From Sphingomonas endophytica (GTDB taxonomy: Bacteria; Pseudomonadota; Alphaproteobacteria; Sphingomonadales; Sphingomonadaceae), in the NCBI RefSeq assembly GCF_014199415.1, contig NZ_JACIJN010000009.1:62001-126000 (forward strand): a DNA stretch of 64,000 nucleotides. Direction: 5' to 3'. The notes below the pieces were generated by a model. It had not been told where the DNA came from, searched no databases, and worked only from the letters and a program-made list of their open reading frames with translations. Positions 8,356-15,574 of this stretch are shown piece by piece (positions within the stretch are counted from its first letter, which is position 1; each line of letters begins with the position of its first letter). A program made the position numbers and the translations under genes.

Positions 8356-9179
8356 TGAAGCGCTGGCTTCTTGGCGTCGCGCTGCTTCTGGCAAGCTGCG
8401 GCAGCCCGACGACCAGCAACAAGCTCAGCACCTTCGACGTCGAGGAACCTACCGCCGCGCCAAAGAACGATGGCGGCCCGCAGATCGCCTATAGCTACGA
8501 TCTCGCCTATCGCCTCGATCCCGGTACGCTCGACGCCGTCCATCGCGCACACCTCGCCTTGTGCCGCAAGCTGACCCGCGAGCGCTGCATCGTCATGGAA
8601 GATTCGGTCACCCACAATCCGCGCGGCGACGATGCGGGGAACCTTCGGCTGTTGGTCGACGCGCGGCTGGCCGGCACGTTCGGGCAGCAACTCGATGCGC
8701 GCGTCACCGCCGCGGGTGGCGCCTTGCAGACGCGGCGCGTCACCGCCGAGGACGTGACCAAGCAGGTCGTCGATGTCGAGGCGCGGTTGCGCGCCAAACA
8801 GGCGCTCGCCGACCGCTTGTTCAGGCTCATCCAGAACGGCGGCGGCAGCGTCGGCGATCTGGTCGCCGCCGAGAAAGCCTATGCCGAGGTGCAGCAGGAT
8901 CTCGACGCCGCCCGCTCACTGCGCGCCGAACTCCAGCGGCGCGTCGCCATGTCCGAGCTGACGATCGGCTATGCGGTCACCCCGGCGGGTGGGGTCTGGG
9001 CGCCTGTTCGTACCGCCTTCGGCCAAAGCGGCGACTCGTTCGCGGTCAGTGCGGCGTCGGCGATCACCTTCGTCATCGCCGCGACACCGTGGCTGGTGAT
9101 CGTCGGTCCCGCCGTCTGGTTGCTGATCCTCGGCTGGCGGCGCTTCCGTCGCTGGCGCGCAGACTGGGTGCGCGCCTGA
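8352..9179 (+). CDS. DUF4349 lipoprotein
   Basis: A 275-residue protein starting MMKRWLLGVALLLASCGS, a lipoprotein signal with Cys16 in the lipobox. The DUF4349 domain (about 45-225) has the family's long helical region (KQVVDVEARLRAKQALADRL then AEKAYAEVQQDLDAARSL), a likely coiled coil, and is followed by a C-terminal membrane segment (about 235-265) with an Arg-rich tail (WRRFRRWRADW). It is translationally coupled to the hydrolase. The function of the family is not established; the layout suggests a tethered envelope protein. Confidence 0.85.
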   Translation: MMKRWLLGVALLLASCGSPTTSNKLSTFDVEEPTAAPKNDGGPQIAYSYDLAYRLDPGTLDAVHRAHLALCRKLTRERCIVMEDSVTHNPRGDDAGNLRLLVDARLAGTFGQQLDARVTAAGGALQTRRVTAEDVTKQVVDVEARLRAKQALADRLFRLIQNGGGSVGDLVAAEKAYAEVQQDLDAARSLRAELQRRVAMSELTIGYAVTPAGGVWAPVRTAFGQSGDSFAVSAASAITFVIAATPWLVIVGPAVWLLILGWRRFRRWRADWVRA

Positions 9180-9180
9180 T

Positions 9181-9209
9181 TTGCAGCCACCGCCCCCTTC
9201 CCCTATAGC
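9181..9209 (+). promoter_or_regulatory. Putative promoter of purC
   Basis: TTGCAG (9181-9186) and TATAGC (9204-9209) are separated by 17 bases, each matching four of six sigma-70 consensus positions, about 70 bases before the purC start and just after the preceding operon ends. Moderate support only. Confidence 0.35.
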
Positions 9210-9278
9210 CGAGCCTGATTCCCCGCCCCGGCCGTCCGCAAACCTGCGCCGCCGGGGCGCTTCTTTTCGAGGGCAAGC

Positions 9279-10058
9279 ATGGCACGCAGGCGGCAGATCT
9301 ACGAAGGCAAGGCGAAGATCCTCTACGAGGGTCCCGAGCCCGGCACGCTGATCCAGTATTTCAAGGACGACGCCACCGCCTTCAACGCCCAGAAAAAGGG
9401 CACGATCAACGGCAAGGGCGTGCTCAACAACCGGATCTCCGAGCACATCTTCACGCTGCTCGATCATATCGGCGTACCGACGCACTTCATCCGCCGCCTC
9501 AACATGCGCGAGCAGTTGATCCGGCAGGTCGAGATCGTGCCGATCGAGGTCGTCGTCCGCAACGTCGCCGCCGGTTCGATCAGCAAGCGGCTCGGGATCG
9601 AGGAAGGCGTCAAGCTGCCGCGCACGATCCTCGAATATTATTACAAGGACGACGCGCTCGGCGATCCGATGATCTCCGACGAGCATATCGCGGCGTTCGG
9701 CTGGGCCAGCCAGGAAGAGATGCACGACATCGCCGATCTGGCGATTCGCGTGAACGATTTCCTGTCGGGGCTGTTCGCGGGCGTCGGCATCCGGCTGGTC
9801 GACTTCAAGCTCGAGTTCGGCCGCATCTGGGACAATGACTACGGCCGGATCATCCTCGCCGACGAGATCAGCCCGGACGGTTGCCGGCTGTGGGACATGG
9901 TCTCCAACGAGAAGCTCGACAAGGACCGCTTCCGCCGCGACCTCGGCGGCGAGGTCGAGGCCTATCAGGAAGTCGCGCGCCGGCTCGGCCTGCTGCCGGA
10001 GGGTGGCGACACCGCGGTGCTCGACCTCGAAGAGCATCGCAAGAGCCGCGGCAAGTAA
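9279..10058 (+). CDS. purC: Phosphoribosylaminoimidazole-succinocarboxamide synthase
   Basis: A 259-residue SAICAR synthetase, which joins aspartate to CAIR with ATP in purine synthesis. The N-terminus ([20 protein letters not shown]) and the motif [20 protein letters not shown] are diagnostic, as is [14 protein letters not shown]. Length is normal for the family. It heads a purC-purS-purQ group; a perfect 24-base palindrome separates it from purS. Confidence 0.97.
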   Translation: MARRRQIYEGKAKILYEGPEPGTLIQYFKDDATAFNAQKKGTINGKGVLNNRISEHIFTLLDHIGVPTHFIRRLNMREQLIRQVEIVPIEVVVRNVAAGSISKRLGIEEGVKLPRTILEYYYKDDALGDPMISDEHIAAFGWASQEEMHDIADLAIRVNDFLSGLFAGVGIRLVDFKLEFGRIWDNDYGRIILADEISPDGCRLWDMVSNEKLDKDRFRRDLGGEVEAYQEVARRLGLLPEGGDTAVLDLEEHRKSRGK

Positions 10059-10068
10059 CCGCCACGCT

Positions 10069-10092
10069 TGCCCCGGCGCGCGCGCCGGGGCA
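10069..10092. repeat. Perfect 24-base palindrome between purC and purS
   Basis: The sequence from T10069 to A10092 is fully self-complementary, with core CCCCGGCGCG / CGCGCCGGGG. It starts 11 bases after the purC stop and ends 12 bases before the purS start. With no T-tract it is not a classical terminator; it may stabilise the purC message or partly attenuate purS expression. Confidence 0.6.
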
Positions 10093-10104
10093 TAGCGCGC
10101 GGCC

Positions 10105-10335
10105 ATGAAACTTCGCATCTACGTGACGCTCAAGCCCGGCGTGCTCGACCCGCAGGGCAAGGCGATCGAACACGCCCTTTCGGGGCTCGGCTTCTCGGGC
10201 GTCGACAGCGCGCGGGTCGGCAAGCTGATCGAGCTGGAGGTCGCCGACGACACCGCCGATGCGGACGTCGACGCGATGTGCCGGCAATTGCTCGCCAACA
10301 CCGTCATCGAAAATTACCGGATCGAGCGCGCGTGA
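10105..10335 (+). CDS. purS: Phosphoribosylformylglycinamidine synthase subunit PurS
   Basis: A 76-residue protein ([20 protein letters not shown]...). PurS bridges PurL and the glutaminase PurQ in the three-part FGAM synthase of alphaproteobacteria and Gram-positives. The [12 protein letters not shown] start and ENYRIE end are family hallmarks. Its stop overlaps the purQ GTG start (GTGA), so the two are translationally coupled. purL is not in the window. Confidence 0.95.
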   Translation: MKLRIYVTLKPGVLDPQGKAIEHALSGLGFSGVDSARVGKLIELEVADDTADADVDAMCRQLLANTVIENYRIERA

Positions 10336-11000
10336 AGACCGCGGTCATCGTCTTCCCCGGCTCCAACTGCGACCGCGATATCGCGGTGGCGCTGGAGCAG
10401 GCGACCGGCACCGCGCCGCACATGGTGTGGCACCGCGACACCGAACTGCCCGCCGGGATCGGCGTGGTGGCGGTGCCCGGCGGCTTCTCCTACGGCGACT
10501 ATCTGCGCTCCGGCGCGCTGGCGGCACGCTCGCCGATCATGACCGCGGTGCGCGAACAGGCCGCCCGCGGGCTGAAGGTGCTCGGCGTCTGCAACGGCTT
10601 TCAGGTGCTGACCGAGGCCGGACTGCTGCCGGGCGCATTGATGCGCAACGCCGGACTCAACTTCGTTTGCCGCGACGTGGCGCTGACCGTCGAGAACGCC
10701 GGCACCGTCTTCACGCGCGGCTATCAGTCGGGCGAGCAGGTCCGCTTCCCGGTCGCGCACCATGACGGCAATTACGTCGCCGACCCCGAGACGCTCGACC
10801 AGCTGGAAGGCGAAGGCCGGGTCGCGTTCCGCTATGCCGAGCCGGTCAACGGCAGCGCGCGCAATATCGCCGGGATCGTCAGCGCGGACGGCAACGTGCT
10901 CGGCATGATGCCGCACCCCGAGCGCCGCATCGAACCCGCGCATGGCGGCGATGACGGCAAGCGGATGTTCGCCGGGCTGCTGGAGACGGTCGGGGCGTAA
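10332..11000 (+). CDS. purQ: Phosphoribosylformylglycinamidine synthase subunit PurQ
   Basis: A 222-residue class I glutamine amidotransferase that feeds ammonia to PurL. It starts at a GTG overlapping the purS stop; homology begins there ([16 protein letters not shown]) although the frame is open further upstream. The catalytic Cys lies in [20 protein letters not shown] and the His-Glu pair in [10 protein letters not shown]. Length is typical. Confidence 0.96.
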   Translation: MKTAVIVFPGSNCDRDIAVALEQATGTAPHMVWHRDTELPAGIGVVAVPGGFSYGDYLRSGALAARSPIMTAVREQAARGLKVLGVCNGFQVLTEAGLLPGALMRNAGLNFVCRDVALTVENAGTVFTRGYQSGEQVRFPVAHHDGNYVADPETLDQLEGEGRVAFRYAEPVNGSARNIAGIVSADGNVLGMMPHPERRIEPAHGGDDGKRMFAGLLETVGA

Positions 11001-11013
11001 ACCTTGCGGCCGC

Positions 11014-11036
11014 CGCCCCGGACCCGATCCGGGGCG
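11014..11036. terminator. GC-rich hairpin between purQ and the GNAT gene
   Basis: CGCCCCGGA and TCCGGGGCG form nine perfect pairs around a five-base loop, between two convergent genes. There is no strong T-tract. The arms match the core of the family B repeats, so this may be a decayed copy acting as a bidirectional terminator. Confidence 0.5.
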
Positions 11037-11087
11037 ATGCTGCCTCTTCGCCGGTCAGGTCGCGACCAACGCTTCCGCCTCGCCGGA

Positions 11088-11495
11088 TCACAGCTCGGGC
11101 AGATACCGGCACATCTCCCGATCGCCCCGCGCGAACAGATCGCTGCCGGCGGGCGTCTCCACCACCTCGACGAAGCGCGCGCCCGCTTTCTCCAGCACGC
11201 GCCGCGACGCGATGTTGCCGGGGCGGCAGGTGACCCACAGTTCCGCAAAGCCATGCGTCACCGCGATCGGCATCAGCAACCGCAGCGCCTCGGTCGCGTA
11301 ACCACGCCGCTGATGCGCCGGCGCGACGCAATAGCCGACCTGCCCGCCATAGCGACGCAGCGACTCGGTATCGCCGAGCCGCAGGACGATCGCGCCGACC
11401 GTCACGTCCGCGGCGACGATCGCGAAATCCTCGGTCGGCACCCAGCCTTTCACCGGGTCGGCAGCGCTTCGCCCGGTCCAGCGTAATTCCACCAC
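11088..11495 (-). CDS. GNAT-family N-acetyltransferase (RimJ/RimL-like)
   Basis: A 135-residue acetyltransferase. The acetyl-CoA pyrophosphate loop is seen as APAHQRRGYATEALRLL (about residues 60-76), followed by the motif B region ELWVTCRPGNIASRRVLEKA typical of RimJ/RimL relatives. At 135 residues it is somewhat short for that group and lacks part of the usual N-terminus. It lies 4 bases downstream of the YhhQ-type gene on the same strand, so it is probably co-transcribed. The acceptor substrate is unknown. Confidence 0.85.
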   Translation of the reverse strand: MVELRWTGRSAADPVKGWVPTEDFAIVAADVTVGAIVLRLGDTESLRRYGGQVGYCVAPAHQRRGYATEALRLLMPIAVTHGFAELWVTCRPGNIASRRVLEKAGARFVEVVETPAGSDLFARGDREMCRYLPEL

Positions 11496-11499
11496 CGGC

Positions 11500-12243
11500 T
11501 CACACCCGCGCCCGGAACGGCGTGAAGTCCGTCCCCCGGTCGTAGACGTCCAGCCCCTCGGCGCGCTTCAACGCGCCGACCACCCAATAGGTCAGCGGCG
11601 TTAGCAGCACCTCCCAGCCGACCTTCAACGCCCATTGCGTGAACAGCACCACCACCACCAGATGCGGGGTCCACCCTTCGGCACCCCAGAACGCCAGCGG
11701 ATAGAAGATCAGGCTGTCGACCGCCTGCCCCGCCACCGTCGACCCGATCGTCCGCATCCACAGATGCCGTCCCGCGGTCAGCACCTTCATCCGCGCCAGC
11801 ACATAGGAATTGACGAACTCGCCCGCCCAGAAAGCGCACATGCTGGCGAAGACGATCCGCGGCACCTGCCCGAACACCGTCTCATACGCCGCCTGGTTGC
11901 GCCAGTCGGGTGCGGGCGGCAGCGCGACGACCACCCACGCCATCCCGGCCATGAACAGGGTCGCGGCGAATCCGACCCAGATCACCCGCCGTGCCCGCGC
12001 ATAGCCATAAACCTCGGTCAGCACGTCGCCGATGATATAGCTGATCGGGAAGAACAGGATGCCCGCGCCGAACGGCCAGTCGCCGATGCCCGGCAGCCAC
12101 ACCTGCGCCACCTTGCCGGCACCCAGCACGTTGGAAAGCAACAGGATCGCGACGAAGGCCGCCATGACGATGTCATAGTAGCGCAGCCGCCCGGCCTCGA
12201 CCCGATCGGCCGCGATCGGGGTTATGCGCATCGGTTCGGTCAT
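11500..12243 (-). CDS. Queuosine precursor transporter, YhhQ/DUF165 family
   Basis: A 247-residue inner-membrane protein with about six helices. The diagnostic stretches are FFPISYIIGDVLTEVYGY, FWAGEFVNSYVLARMK and RTIGSTVAGQAVDSLIFY of the vitamin-uptake-like DUF165 family, which imports queuine precursors (preQ0/preQ1). The start MTEPMRITPIAADRVEAGRL is chosen because the longer frame runs back into tRNA-Arg. No que genes are nearby; the precursor role rests on the family. Confidence 0.9.
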   Translation of the reverse strand: MTEPMRITPIAADRVEAGRLRYYDIVMAAFVAILLLSNVLGAGKVAQVWLPGIGDWPFGAGILFFPISYIIGDVLTEVYGYARARRVIWVGFAATLFMAGMAWVVVALPPAPDWRNQAAYETVFGQVPRIVFASMCAFWAGEFVNSYVLARMKVLTAGRHLWMRTIGSTVAGQAVDSLIFYPLAFWGAEGWTPHLVVVVLFTQWALKVGWEVLLTPLTYWVVGALKRAEGLDVYDRGTDFTPFRARV

Positions 12244-12300
12244 GCGCGGATCATGCCCCCCATTTCTTCCTGCGACAATCCGCGCTAGGCGCGTCGGCGG

Positions 12301-12377
12301 GCGCCCGTAGCTCAGTTGGATAGAGCAAGGAGCTTCTACCTCCTTGGTCGGGGGTTCGAATCCCTCCGGGCGCGCCA
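12301..12377 (+). tRNA. tRNA-Arg (anticodon UCU)
   Basis: A 77-base tRNA folds cleanly: acceptor GCGCCCG pairs with CGGGCGC, D-arm GCTC/GAGC, anticodon stem AGGAG/CTCCT with loop CTTCTAC giving anticodon TCT (codon AGA), T-arm with GTTCGAAT, discriminator G and an encoded CCA at 12375-12377. It decodes a codon that is rare in such a GC-rich genome. No intron is present. Confidence 0.97.
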
Positions 12378-12438
12378 CCCGTCAGCTCCGCTTTGCCCCG
12401 CCGGCTTCCGCTGCTACCATATTCGCGTCGAAAATGGC

Positions 12439-12548
12439 GGGCTTGGTCTGGGTAGGCCCAAGCCCCTCCGCCAGGAGGCTCTGGTCCGGCACGTGCCGTG
12501 ATCCCCCGACAGTCCCGGTGCCGAACGGCATCATCGGGTCTGTCGGGG
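12439..12548 (+). other. Hairpin-rich noncoding element (candidate structured RNA)
   Basis: In the 217-base gap between tRNA-Arg and the NmrA-type gene four consecutive inverted repeats can be drawn: GGGCTTGG/CCAAGCCC (12439-12465), CCTCC/GGAGG (12465-12478), the perfect palindrome CGGCACGTGCCG (12487-12498), and a long stem at 12504-12548 with CCCCGACAG/CTGTCGGGG outside, CCCG/CGGG, then TGCC-GAAC-GGCA at the tip. The last ends about 35 bases before the Shine-Dalgarno of the next gene. It matches no riboswitch I know. It could be a 5' leader structure, a small RNA or a processing signal. Confidence 0.45.
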
Positions 12549-12594
12549 TGCCAACAGGACGCGGCTTCCCGGCAGGCTCTCGCAGGAGCATGCC

Positions 12595-13479
12595 ATGTCG
12601 ATCTCAGGTCCCATCCTCGTCTTCCTTGCGAACGGCGTTCAGGGCAGCGCCGTCGTCCGTGCCGCGCGCCGGCGTGGGCACGTCGCGCGCGCGTTGATGC
12701 GCGCCCGGCCGGACCATGCCACCGATCGCGACGCGGTGGTCGGCGACCTCGACGATCCGGCGAGCCTGCGGGCGGCGGCGCACGGCTGCGCGCACGCGGT
12801 GTTGCAGATACCCGCCGGCCCGCAGCCGCGCATGATGGCGCAGGCGCAGGCGGCGCTGGACGCGCTGCTGGCCGCCGGGACGCGCTCGCTGGTGCTCAAG
12901 CTGAGCAGCGCCAGCCGCCCGGCACCCTGCCCGGACGCCAGCTTCGTCGCGAATGCCGCGATCGAGGCGCTTGTCCGGCACGCCGGCATTCCGTTCGCCG
13001 TCGTGCGCCCTACCATGTACCTCGACAATCTGCTCAAGCCGTCCGCCCGCGCCGACATCGTCGACCGCGCGCTGGTCTCGCCGCCGATCGCGCGCGACCA
13101 GCGGATCGCATGGACGTGCGTCGACGATGCCGCCCATGTGGCGATCCTGCTGCTCGAACAGGCACGCCACGGCGAGGATCATCTCGTCTGCGGACCGCAG
13201 GCGGTCACCGGAGACGGGCTGGCCGAACAGCTCTCGATCGGGCTCGCTCGTCCGATCGCCTTCCGTGCCGAGCCGGTCGCGTTGTTTGAACACGATGTGG
13301 CGATGGCGCTGGGGGCCGACCTGGCAGCGCGCATCGCCGCACGGTTCCGCTACTTCGCCGAACATCGCGACGACGCCGACCGCATACTCGGCGCAACGCC
13401 CGCCCCGTTGCGGCTGCCCGGCTTCCACCCCATCTCCATCGCCGAGTGGGCGCGGCGGCATCGGTCGCTCTTCCGATGA
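12595..13479 (+). CDS. NmrA-like NAD(P)-binding oxidoreductase or redox-sensor protein
   Basis: A 294-residue Rossmann protein of the atypical short-chain dehydrogenase/NmrA group. The N-terminal strand and turn ([20 protein letters not shown]) replace the usual TGATGxxG glycine motif by ANGVQGSAV, so nucleotide binding may be altered. [12 protein letters not shown] and [15 protein letters not shown] are typical of the family. No YxxxK catalytic pair is seen. An AGGAG Shine-Dalgarno precedes the ATG. It is likely expressed alone or with msrB 35 bases downstream. Substrate unknown. Confidence 0.8.
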   Translation: MSISGPILVFLANGVQGSAVVRAARRRGHVARALMRARPDHATDRDAVVGDLDDPASLRAAAHGCAHAVLQIPAGPQPRMMAQAQAALDALLAAGTRSLVLKLSSASRPAPCPDASFVANAAIEALVRHAGIPFAVVRPTMYLDNLLKPSARADIVDRALVSPPIARDQRIAWTCVDDAAHVAILLLEQARHGEDHLVCGPQAVTGDGLAEQLSIGLARPIAFRAEPVALFEHDVAMALGADLAARIAARFRYFAEHRDDADRILGATPAPLRLPGFHPISIAEWARRHRSLFR

Positions 13480-13514
13480 AGCGCCGCGCCGGGCCGCCAG
13501 CAAGGACCGACAGC

Positions 13515-13964
13515 ATGACCGATTACACCAAGACCGAAGAGGCACTGGCGAAGCTGACGCCCGAGCAATTTTATGTGACGCAGCAGAGCGGCACCGAGCG
13601 CCCCGGCACCGGCGAGTATCTCGGCAACAAGCGCGCCGGCATCTATGTCGACATCGTCTCCGGCGAGCCGCTGTTCGCCTCGACCGACAAATATGAGTCG
13701 CACTGCGGCTGGCCGAGCTTCACGCGCCCGATCGACTCGGCGCGCGTGACCGAGCTGCACGACGCCACGCACGGCATGGTCCGCACCGAAGTGCGCTCGG
13801 CGGGTGCCGACAGCCACCTCGGCCACGTCTTCGAGGACGGCCCGCGCGATCGCGGCGGCCTGCGCTATTGCATCAACTCCGCCGCGCTGCGCTTCGTGCC
13901 GCGCGAGGAGATGGAGGCGGAAGGTTATGGCGCGTACCTCGACCAGGTCGAGGACGTGCGCTGA
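13515..13964 (+). CDS. msrB: Peptide-methionine (R)-S-oxide reductase MsrB
   Basis: A 149-residue repair enzyme that reduces methionine-R-sulfoxide. The start [20 protein letters not shown] is where homology begins. [20 protein letters not shown] and the catalytic-cysteine motif [13 protein letters not shown] are intact. The two CxxC pairs that bind structural zinc in many MsrB proteins are absent: the first region reads [13 protein letters not shown]. This is therefore a zinc-free form. A strong hairpin follows the stop. Confidence 0.95.
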   Translation: MTDYTKTEEALAKLTPEQFYVTQQSGTERPGTGEYLGNKRAGIYVDIVSGEPLFASTDKYESHCGWPSFTRPIDSARVTELHDATHGMVRTEVRSAGADSHLGHVFEDGPRDRGGLRYCINSAALRFVPREEMEAEGYGAYLDQVEDVR

Positions 13965-13979
13965 CTTGACCTGATCGAC

Positions 13980-14004
13980 GCGCGGCGCTTTGACGCCGCG
14001 CTTT
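13980..14004 (+). terminator. Terminator after msrB
   Basis: GCGCGGCG (13980-13987), a six-base loop CTTTGA, and CGCCGCGC (13994-14001) form eight perfect pairs followed by TTT, 15 bases after the msrB stop. It is a short-tailed rho-independent terminator. Confidence 0.7.
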
Positions 14005-14018
14005 CGATGAGGGCTGGC

Positions 14019-14423
14019 ATGAACGACTGGGAAGAGCGCGCGGCACGCCGCGCCGAGGATCGCGAACGCCGCGCGCAGGAGCGGGTCGCCAGCTCGCTCG
14101 CCCGCACCGAGCAGCGCGCGGTCGACCGCGAGGCGGCGTCGCGGCTGCGCGAGGAAGCGCGCACCGCCCGCCGCTCCGAGGAGGAGCAGCGCCGCGCCAC
14201 GCTGGTCGAGGAGCGCGAAGCGCGCCCCCGCCGCCGTCAGAGCACCGGCGCGCTCGCCCGCACCGGCGAGCAGCGCGTCGAGCGCGACACCCGCCATTAT
14301 GCCACCGACAGGGATCCGGAGCGCATCCGCACGCTCGCAGCGCGCGGCGCGACCCCGGAGGCGCTGGCGGCGGTGTTCGGCGTACCGGTCGCCGAGATCG
14401 CGGCGGTGCTGGCCGAGGTGTGA
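14019..14423 (+). CDS. Charged coiled-coil protein of unknown function
   Basis: A 134-residue protein made mostly of Arg, Glu and Ala (MNDWEERAARRAEDRERRAQ...), predicted as one long charged helix over residues 1-90. A small hydrophobic C-terminal module (ATPEALAAVFGVPVAEIAAV) looks like a helix-turn-helix or degenerate clamp. The ATG at 14019 has GAGGG at 14009-14013; a second ATG at 14007 lacks spacing. No signal peptide or membrane segment. Family not recognised. It sits between the msrB terminator and cobO. Confidence 0.65.
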   Translation: MNDWEERAARRAEDRERRAQERVASSLARTEQRAVDREAASRLREEARTARRSEEEQRRATLVEEREARPRRRQSTGALARTGEQRVERDTRHYATDRDPERIRTLAARGATPEALAAVFGVPVAEIAAVLAEV

Positions 14424-14445
14424 TCTTGCCGCTACGCCGCTGCGC

Positions 14446-15051
14446 ATGACCGACGATCGCGACGCCCGCCACAATGACAAGATGCGCCGCGTGCAGGCCG
14501 CGCGCCGCGTGATGATGGAAAGCAAGACGGTCGAGAAGGGCCTGCTGATCGTCCACACCGGCGCGGGCAAGGGCAAGTCGACCGCCGCCTTCGGGATGGC
14601 GGTGCGCGCGATGGGGCACGGGATGAAGGTCGGCGTCGTCCAGTTCGTCAAGGGCGCGATGACCACCGGCGAGAAGGCGATCTTCGACGCCTTTCCCGAG
14701 CTGATCGAGTTCCGCGCGATGGGCGAGGGCTTCACCTGGGACACGCAGGACCGCGCGCGTGACGTGGCGATGGCGCGCACGGCGTGGGAGGAGGTGCAGC
14801 GGATGCTCGCCGACCCGGACATCGCGATGGTGATCGCCGACGAGCTGAACATCGTACTGCGCTACGATTACCTTCCCATCGACGAGGTGGTAGCGGTGGC
14901 GACCGCGCGCGCGCCGATGAAGCATCTGGTCGTCACCGGCCGCAACGCGCCCGACGCGCTGATCGCGGCCGCCGATCTGGTCACCGAGATGACGCAGGTC
15001 AAACACCCGTTCCGCGCCGGCGTGAAGGCTCAGGCCGGGGTGGAGTTCTGA
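14446..15051 (+). CDS. cobO: Cob(I)yrinic acid a,c-diamide adenosyltransferase
   Basis: A 201-residue CobA/CobO/BtuR-type enzyme that transfers the adenosyl group of ATP to the Co(I) corrin, upper-ligand step of coenzyme B12 synthesis and salvage. The Walker A loop GAGKGKST (about residues 39-46) and VVQFVKGAMTTGE are diagnostic, as is the ending HPFRAGVKAQAGVEF. The N-terminal MTDDRDARHNDKMRRVQAAR is the usual lid helix. It opens the cobalamin cluster, upstream of the riboswitch and outside its control. Confidence 0.95.
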   Translation: MTDDRDARHNDKMRRVQAARRVMMESKTVEKGLLIVHTGAGKGKSTAAFGMAVRAMGHGMKVGVVQFVKGAMTTGEKAIFDAFPELIEFRAMGEGFTWDTQDRARDVAMARTAWEEVQRMLADPDIAMVIADELNIVLRYDYLPIDEVVAVATARAPMKHLVVTGRNAPDALIAAADLVTEMTQVKHPFRAGVKAQAGVEF

Positions 15052-15074
15052 CGCCGCTCGTCCGCCGGCCCTAT

Positions 15075-15168
15075 CGTCATTCCCGCGCAGGCGGGAATCC
15101 AGACGCGCAGGTACGTCGATAGAAGCGAAACGTCAGAGTTCTGGACTCCCGCCTTCGCGGGAATGACG
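15075..15168. repeat. Family C palindromic repeat (94 bp)
   Basis: CGTCATTCCCGCGCAGGCGG at the left is the reverse complement of the right end (CCGCCTTCGCGGGAATGACG) with few mismatches, with GGGAATCCAGAC / CTGGACTCCC as the inner stem. A second copy lies at 42858-42953 inside ctaG. It sits between cobO and the riboswitch. Confidence 0.75.
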
Positions 15169-15232
15169 GTTCTCGTGGCACGGCAACACCGCCCCGATTG
15201 ACCCGCGCCGCGCCCCCGGCTAGGGCGCGCGC

Positions 15233-15400
15233 CGCGACAGGTTCCCCCTGACCGGGGATCAAAAGGGAACGGGTGAACCCCGGCTGCCCCTGCAACTGTA
15301 AGCGGCGAGCCCGCGCGCCACACGCCATTGGCCCCGCACCGGGCTGAGAAGGCGGCGCGCATCGGCGATGACCCGTGAGCCAGGAGACCTGCCTGTTCGT
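15233..15400 (+). ncRNA. Cobalamin riboswitch
   Basis: The element shows the conserved parts of the AdoCbl aptamer in order: a P1 strand at GCGACAGG, AAAAGGGAA (about 15261-15269), TGCAACTGTAAGCGG, GCCATTGGCC, GCTGAGAAGGCG, and the B12 box GAGCCAGGAGACCTGCC at 15377-15393, which closes with the P1 partner CCTGTTCG. It lies about 175 bases before btuB, and the intervening leader (to 15574) holds GC-rich hairpins that could act as the expression platform. Cobalamin binding is expected to switch btuB and perhaps the downstream cob genes off. Confidence 0.93.
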
Positions 15401-15574
15401 GATCGTCCTTCGCTCGGCCAGGGTGCGCCGAACGGACGGGAAGGCCGCACGGCGCAAAGCCGGCGGACGAACCCAGCGTGACGATAACCACCGCCGTGGG
15501 CGGTCGACGCCGCGGGTGCGCCCGCGCGCGGCGGCACGCCCCCGGCTTCACGTCGTCACAAGGGGTTACCAAGC

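Noticed and set aside
15030..15572. Minus-strand frame over the riboswitch and repeat region
   Set aside because: The DNA is explained by the family C repeat and the cobalamin aptamer; the frame has no conserved motif.
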